Of a DNA stretch of 64,000 nt, positions 58,746-64,000 are shown piece after piece (the stretch's first letter is position 1; every line of letters begins with the position of its first letter). Source of the stretch: Rubrivivax sp. (GTDB lineage Bacteria; Pseudomonadota; Gammaproteobacteria; Burkholderiales; Burkholderiaceae_C); assembly GCA_021298085.1 (NCBI GenBank), contig JAJTDE010000003.1, positions 1 to 64,000 of the forward strand, in the 5' to 3' direction. The translations under genes were made by a program, and so were the position numbers. The notes beneath the pieces were generated by a model that saw nothing but the letters and a program-made list of their open reading frames with translations, searched no databases and was not told where the DNA came from.

Positions 58746-59588
58746 ATGACCGCCACACCCCACGCCGAACAACGCCTGCCCCGAGACCTCGGGGGGTGGG
58801 CGTGTTTGTTTGACGTTGCACAGCTTCCCGTGCTCGGCGACACGGCGGAGCGTCTGGAGGAAGCACGCACCCATGAAGACAGCGTCGACGCCCACTGGCT
58901 GTCAGAGGCGATCTGCAGCGACCCATTGCTGACCATCAAGCTGCACGCCCATGTTGGCTACCTGCGCCGCGGCCGCGACAGCGGTGAACCTGAAACCGTG
59001 ACCGCGGCTCTGGTGATGCTGGGCATCCCGCCGTTCTTCAACCACTTCGGCCCTCAGCCCACCGTGGAAGACGCGCTGCTCAGCAATCCGCTGGCATGGG
59101 AAGGCTTTCAGGCGGTGCTGCGGCGCTCACACCGCGCTGCCAACTTTGCGACCAGTTTTGCACTGCAGCGCCTGGATCACGACGTGGCGGTCATCCAAAG
59201 TGCCGCGCTGTTGCATGACTTCGCGGAACTCTTGCTGTGGCTGCAGGCGCCTCCCCTGGCGCTGGAGATGCTGCGTCGCCAACGCGCCGACCCTCAGCTG
59301 CGCAGCGCCGATGTGCAGCGCGAGCTGATGGGGATCACCCTGCCCGAGCTGCAGCGTGAGCTCATGCGGCGCTGGCGGCTTCCCTCAGTGCTGCAGCACA
59401 CCGCGGACGACACCCGTCACGCCGACTCGGCGCAGGCGCGCACGGTACTGCTGGCGGTGCGTCTGGCTCGCCACACCGCACTGGGCTGGGACAACCCAGC
59501 GCTGCCCGACGATATCCGCGACATCGCAGACCTGCTCCACCTGGGTGAGGTGCCGACGCAGCATCTGCTGCACACGCTCGACCTCTAA
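58746..59588 (+). CDS. HDOD-domain protein
   Basis: WLSEAICSDPLLTIKLHAHVGYLRRGRDSGEPETVTAALVMLGIPPFFNHF...SAALLHDFAELLLWLQAPPLALEML...LRRWRLPSVLQH. Confidence 0.8.
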   Translation: MTATPHAEQRLPRDLGGWACLFDVAQLPVLGDTAERLEEARTHEDSVDAHWLSEAICSDPLLTIKLHAHVGYLRRGRDSGEPETVTAALVMLGIPPFFNHFGPQPTVEDALLSNPLAWEGFQAVLRRSHRAANFATSFALQRLDHDVAVIQSAALLHDFAELLLWLQAPPLALEMLRRQRADPQLRSADVQRELMGITLPELQRELMRRWRLPSVLQHTADDTRHADSAQARTVLLAVRLARHTALGWDNPALPDDIRDIADLLHLGEVPTQHLLHTLDL

Positions 59589-59690
59589 GCAGCCAAGGCA
59601 TGCCTCAGGGAGCCACCAGCAGGACAGCAAGTGCTCGTCACACCACCTCGGCTGGCCGCTGACAACAGCCAGCTCCTTGGCAGCACAGGC

Positions 59691-60770
59691 TCAGGGCTTG
59701 GCCCGTGCCGTGACTTCCACCTCGACACGCCGGTTGGGCAGCAGACACTCGCGAAGATCGGCCTGGCTCTTCCAACCCGAGGTACAGGCCTCGACCTGTA
59801 CCTGGTCACCCTTGGCATCGGTGCTGATCAGCTTGGCATCCACACCCAGACCCACCAGCAGGTCACGCACGGTATTCACCCGCCGCTCGCTGAGCCGCAG
59901 GTTGTAGTCGGCCTGGCGGGTATTGTTCAGTCGGTCGGCGTGACCCACCAGCCGGATGGACTGCACTTCCAGCGTGCCTGACTTCAGACGTTCGGCCAGG
60001 CTGCGCAGCTGGTCCATGCTGTGGCCACGGATGTCAGAGTGCTGGTACTTGTCGAAGCTGAAGACCACATGGGCCATCACTGAGACCTCACGCACGGGAG
60101 CGGGCGGCGGAGGTGGAGGCGGCGGGGGAGGTGGCGGCGGAGGCGCCTGCACTTCGGCCGCGGGCGACACCACACCAGGGCAGTTGAGCGACAGGACTGA
60201 CGCCTCGGCGATCAGGTCCTCGGCAATCTGCACATAGGGCTTGGCATGGCGCCACTGCTGCTGCGCGTGTTCGTTGCCGGCATGCACCAGCTCGACTTCG
60301 GCACAGGCCACCTTGTGGGCCGAGCAGCGAAAGCCCGGCTCCACCTTCAGCCCAGTGATGCGCTGCCACAGGTCCGGGCGCAGGCGCACGGCCTGGCCGA
60401 CCAGCGGCGTGTCGGTGCCGAGGGTGGCATTGCTTTCCATGCCGACGATCAGCTTCTCCGATTCGGTCAACGCCGCCTGCGGAAGGCTGGAGCGGTCGTT
60501 GCGTGTGTACTCGTGAAAGCTCACGTCCAGCCAGCACTGGGCCTTGGCCAGGTGGTAATCGCGCACCGGGCGGCCCTTGTCGTTGAGCGCCTTGATGCGG
60601 CTCTGCAGACCCTCGTAGACAGCGTGGTCACGCTGGATGGCCTGGTCACTGATGCGCGCCGACGGCGGATTCAACGCCGCCTGGGCGTGGGCGCTCGCCA
60701 GCGGCAGACCCGCCCCGCCCAGCAGCAGCAACGCGGCGGCCAGGGCCGAAGGCTTGAAAAAAGTGTTCAT
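59691..60770 (-). CDS. OmpA-family outer-membrane protein with polyproline linker
   Basis: SAHAQAALNPPSARISDQAIQRDHAVYEGLQSRIKALND...APPPPPPPPPPPPPPAPVREVSVMAHVVFSFDKYQHSDIRGHSMDQLRSLAERLKSGTLEVQSIRLVGHADRLNNTRQADYNLRLSERRVNTVRDLLVGLGVDAKLISTDAKGD. Confidence 0.92.
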   Translation of the reverse strand: MNTFFKPSALAAALLLLGGAGLPLASAHAQAALNPPSARISDQAIQRDHAVYEGLQSRIKALNDKGRPVRDYHLAKAQCWLDVSFHEYTRNDRSSLPQAALTESEKLIVGMESNATLGTDTPLVGQAVRLRPDLWQRITGLKVEPGFRCSAHKVACAEVELVHAGNEHAQQQWRHAKPYVQIAEDLIAEASVLSLNCPGVVSPAAEVQAPPPPPPPPPPPPPPAPVREVSVMAHVVFSFDKYQHSDIRGHSMDQLRSLAERLKSGTLEVQSIRLVGHADRLNNTRQADYNLRLSERRVNTVRDLLVGLGVDAKLISTDAKGDQVQVEACTSGWKSQADLRECLLPNRRVEVEVTARAKP

Positions 60771-63700
60771 CGGTCCAGACTCCGGTTGACCTCGCGGTCG
60801 CGGCCCTTGAAGAGGTTTTCGTCAAACTTGAAGCGCAGGCGAATATAGAACCCGCTGCGGGTGTATTCGTAGCCCGCAAGGTCGGTGTCACCCGCAAACC
60901 CGGTGGCGTTGAAGCCTGCCGACAGCCACAGGTTCTGCCGCAGCAGGTAGCCCACCTCGGCACCCACCGCGTGCTGACGCGCGCCGTTCTGGCCCATCTG
61001 CACGGCCGCCATGGCGCCGATGTCCCAGTTCTCGGTGATGTCGTAGACAACCCGGCCCGACACCAGCTGCGCGCGGAAGTTGCTGCGCAGGCCACCCTCA
61101 AACTGGTCGTTCTGCCACTTGGCGGCCACCCGGCCCGTCATCCACCAGGCGCGTGACGGGTGCACATCGGCATGGGCGCTGACGATCACACCCCGGGTGC
61201 GCAGGGTCCCCACAGCCGCGTTGCTGGCGTCGCTCTCGTGCTTGAACTCGATCTTGCCCAGGGCGTTGACCACGTTGGTGTCAGTCGGCCGGTAGGCCAC
61301 GCCCAGCTGGGCACGGTTCTGGAAGACGTCGCCACGCGCCGCGTAATCGGTGCCCAGCATGTGGTTGCGCGCCAGCAGCGTCCAGTCGCGGTCGAGCTTG
61401 CGTGCGGCCATCAGCGTCCACAGCGTGGTGCTGAACCGTTCGTCGATGCCGGGCGTCGAGCTCAAGTCACCCGAGCGCCGGTGCTCGACGCGGGTGCTGC
61501 CGCGCCACAACGGGTGCGCCGCGTAGTCGACACCCACGGCCATCGCATTGACGGTGCTGGTGTCGCCCGACAAGACCTTGATGCGCTCCAGCGCCACGTG
61601 GGCGCGCAGGCCTTCGGCCACGTCCCAGAAGTGGCGCGCGCCCGAGGCGATTTGGGCGTCACGCCCGCTGATCGCGTCGCGCAGGCGGTACTCGCTGAAC
61701 AGCTGAGTTTCGCGCAGCACATTGGCGTCGATGCCCAGCGCAAAGGTGTCGGCGCTGCGACGGGTGTCGGACACGCCGTTGAGCATGACCCAGCCGGTCT
61801 GGTGCTCGGCACGGCCATAGAGGCGCGCCTTGCTGTTGAGGGCGTAGTCGGCACCGAGCGCGACACGACGGCGTTCGTCGCCGTCCACGTCGGCCTCAAT
61901 CTCGCCGCCGACACGCAGCTTGTCGGTCACGCGGTAGCCGGCCCCCAGGCGCACGCTGGTGGAATCGAGCCGCGTCCCCGCCGCCAGGCTGCTGGTGCCC
62001 GGCTGCAGGCTGCCCTGAGTGATCATCGGCAAGCCGGTCACCGGGTCCACCGCCTGGACACCAAAGCCGACGGCACCCCCGCCTGAACCCGTGGCCATGC
62101 TGCCCGTCAGGCCGCCGGTCAGGCTGAACGGCGAAATGACGACGTCGGTGCTGTGGGTGCCCACGGTTTCGCGGGCACGGCGCACGCTCAGATCCAGCAA
62201 GAGCCGGTTGTCGGGCATCCACTGCAGCCCCAACGCAGCCGTCTGCCGTTCACCACCACCGGTGTTGCGGTCCTCGCTGTGAGAGGCCTCGCCGTAGACC
62301 TTCCAGCCTTCGGCCACCTTGACGGCGCTGCGGCCATAGAACTCGTCGCGCCCACCGGCCAAGGGGGCCGAGGGGTTGTTGAACAGCGGCGAGCTGCGGC
62401 CCAGGAAGACACGCGCCTCGGTGTTGTCGCCTTGGTGCACAAACTCCAGGCGCGCCGCACGGCCTTCCACCTCACCGCTGCGGCCGCTCAGGCCCCGTGA
62501 GGTGTTGAGGTTGGCCGGGTTGGTGTTGACGGTGCTGGTGCTCTGCGCCAGCTCCACCACCATGGCCGACCGCTCGTCGAACTTCAGCGTCAGGTTGCCG
62601 CTCACCAGGTCATAGGGGGCGAGGCGATTGCGGTCACTGACCACACTGCCACCGATCTCCAGTGACTTGTTGAGTTTGATCTGCGCATCGGCACCGGCCA
62701 CCCAATGGGCTTCGCCGCCCTGGTCAACCTCGTAGGTGACGCGCAAGGTCACCGGGTTCAGGTTCTCGTCGACGCTGGGCAGGAAGGTCGACAGCAGGAT
62801 ACGGCCCGAGAAGGGCTCGAAGCTGTAGTCGATCAGCCGGGTCAGCGGACGCACCGACACGATGCGCGACGGCTGGGTGCGATCGCGCACCACGACCTCG
62901 ATCTTCTCGCTGCCTTCCAGCACCGCGTTGTGGCGCAGCGCGTAGGGGCCGGAACCCTGGCTGGAGAACTCCTCGACGGTCGACCGCAGTGTGTCGTTGA
63001 AGGCAAAGGCATTCACCACCAGGCTGTCGGTCTCGTGGTGGCCCCGGATGCCGGTGGCGGTGCGGTTGTACTGGCCCAGGCTGCGCTGCTTGAGCGACGC
63101 GACAGCGCCCTGCCCGGCTGGCTGCGAAAAGCCGTCACCGGTGACAAAGTCACCGAACATCACGTAGCTCTTGTGCTTGTCGATGCGCACGTAGAGCCGG
63201 CTGCCCGAACGGGCGTCAAAGCTCTTCAGCGAGGCGTCGCCATACACCGGGTAGAGCTCGTCGGCGCGGACATCGCGCAGCAGGCGGGCGTGGGTGACCT
63301 TGTCGGAGTCGTAGGCCGCCGTCAGCAGCATCTCGCCGCTGATCGTGCCCTTCAGGTAGAAAGCCGCGCGGGCCGCCGCATTGGCCTTGCCGTCGTTGAA
63401 CTCACGCGACCAGTTTTCGATCTCCTGCTCGAAACCATCGCCGCGCCGCGTGGGCGTCAGCGAGACCTTGTTGCGGAAACTGACCACCCCTTCCAGCAGG
63501 CCGGCGGCAATCATCGGGCGCAGGTCAGGCACAAAGCTCACCGCGCCGCTGGCTTGCTGGCCATCGGCCGTGATGCGCAGTCGAACGTCCTGGGCGTCGG
63601 GCGGCGCCAGCAGATGGAACTCGGCCACGCCATTGCGCACCGCGAGCTGAACGCCCGGGTTGACGCGGTCGGCATCCTGGGCCCGCGGACCGAACTCGTC

Positions 63701-64000
63701 GGTGCGGGCCTTGGGCAGCAGCACACGCCCGCCAGAGTGTTCGATGGTGGCAAACACGGTGTCGTTCAAGGGCTTGCCGTCCTTGCCGAGCACCCGCAGC
63801 GTGACCTTGATGGCGGACTGGCCATCGGCGGGCACATGGTTGCGGTCGAGCTCCACGATGATCCGGTCAACCCGAGAGGGTGCCTGGTCGCCCAGGGCGG
63901 GCAGGTCCTTGCGGATCTGCACGCCGCCGGTCGCGGCAGCGCCTTCGTGCGGCGCCGCCGGGTGCAGCGCGCCATCCAGGCCGGAGACCGGCGTGTAGGC
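60767..64000 (-). CDS. Large outer-membrane beta-barrel protein with invasin/Ig-like domain (partial; 5' end outside window)
   Basis: Frame open to the window edge (AYTPVSGLDGALHPAAPHEGAAATGGVQIRKDLPALGDQ...); Ig-like VELDRNHVPADGQSAIKVTLRVLGKDGKPLNDTVF; long alternating barrel-like C-terminal region ending GYEYTRSGFYIRLRFKFDENLFKGRDREVNRSLDR. Confidence 0.8.
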   Translation of the reverse strand, partial: AYTPVSGLDGALHPAAPHEGAAATGGVQIRKDLPALGDQAPSRVDRIIVELDRNHVPADGQSAIKVTLRVLGKDGKPLNDTVFATIEHSGGRVLLPKARTDEFGPRAQDADRVNPGVQLAVRNGVAEFHLLAPPDAQDVRLRITADGQQASGAVSFVPDLRPMIAAGLLEGVVSFRNKVSLTPTRRGDGFEQEIENWSREFNDGKANAAARAAFYLKGTISGEMLLTAAYDSDKVTHARLLRDVRADELYPVYGDASLKSFDARSGSRLYVRIDKHKSYVMFGDFVTGDGFSQPAGQGAVASLKQRSLGQYNRTATGIRGHHETDSLVVNAFAFNDTLRSTVEEFSSQGSGPYALRHNAVLEGSEKIEVVVRDRTQPSRIVSVRPLTRLIDYSFEPFSGRILLSTFLPSVDENLNPVTLRVTYEVDQGGEAHWVAGADAQIKLNKSLEIGGSVVSDRNRLAPYDLVSGNLTLKFDERSAMVVELAQSTSTVNTNPANLNTSRGLSGRSGEVEGRAARLEFVHQGDNTEARVFLGRSSPLFNNPSAPLAGGRDEFYGRSAVKVAEGWKVYGEASHSEDRNTGGGERQTAALGLQWMPDNRLLLDLSVRRARETVGTHSTDVVISPFSLTGGLTGSMATGSGGGAVGFGVQAVDPVTGLPMITQGSLQPGTSSLAAGTRLDSTSVRLGAGYRVTDKLRVGGEIEADVDGDERRRVALGADYALNSKARLYGRAEHQTGWVMLNGVSDTRRSADTFALGIDANVLRETQLFSEYRLRDAISGRDAQIASGARHFWDVAEGLRAHVALERIKVLSGDTSTVNAMAVGVDYAAHPLWRGSTRVEHRRSGDLSSTPGIDERFSTTLWTLMAARKLDRDWTLLARNHMLGTDYAARGDVFQNRAQLGVAYRPTDTNVVNALGKIEFKHESDASNAAVGTLRTRGVIVSAHADVHPSRAWWMTGRVAAKWQNDQFEGGLRSNFRAQLVSGRVVYDITENWDIGAMAAVQMGQNGARQHAVGAEVGYLLRQNLWLSAGFNATGFAGDTDLAGYEYTRSGFYIRLRFKFDENLFKGRDREVNRSLDR

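Noticed and set aside
1-64000. CRISPR arrays, tRNA/rRNA genes, prophage, classical defence systems
   Set aside because: No regularly spaced repeats, tRNA-like cloverleaf, rRNA signature or phage/defence gene clusters were recognised by eye; tRNAscan-SE, CRISPRFinder and DefenseFinder would be needed for a definitive negative.

Overview
High-GC chromosomal window, most consistent with a Burkholderiales-type betaproteobacterium (inferred from gene content and order). No rRNA, tRNA, CRISPR array or intact prophage was recognised. Most of the window is dense housekeeping and metabolic coding sequence: aceK, beta-carbonic anhydrase, isovaleryl-CoA dehydrogenase, glyQ/glyS, gmhB, plsC, lnt, corC-like, CobW GTPase, dksA-like, hslV/hslU, coaX, fused isobutyryl-CoA mutase (icmF), lytic transglycosylase, AMP nucleosidase, terC. 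Two catabolic modules on either side of glyQS-gmhB-plsC appear inserted: (i) about 15.4-25.5 kb, GntR regulator / M20 carbamoylase-type hydrolase / amidase / Dpp-type ABC transporter / hydantoin racemase, with a TTGTATACAA palindrome at the racemase promoter; (ii) about 30.0-32.6 kb, bile-acid-symporter-family permease plus D-aminoacylase. The first 10.6 kb is rich in decayed genes: an ATL/MGMT-family gene with TGA at the alkyl-acceptor position, a frameshifted SGNH hydrolase, a truncated acyltransferase next to a transposase remnant, and a CBM6-SGNH pseudogene lacking its catalytic Ser. A GGDEF-EAL pseudogene lies at about 53.5-55.0 kb. The strongest non-coding finding is a yybP-ykoY (Mn2+) riboswitch upstream of the terC-family gene. 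Its 3' P1 strand is perfectly complementary over 11 nt to the Shine-Dalgarno region, so a translational switch can be read from the sequence. A second candidate is a Fur-box-like strong promoter with a ~200-nt leader ahead of two uncharacterised small ORFs and an HDOD gene.
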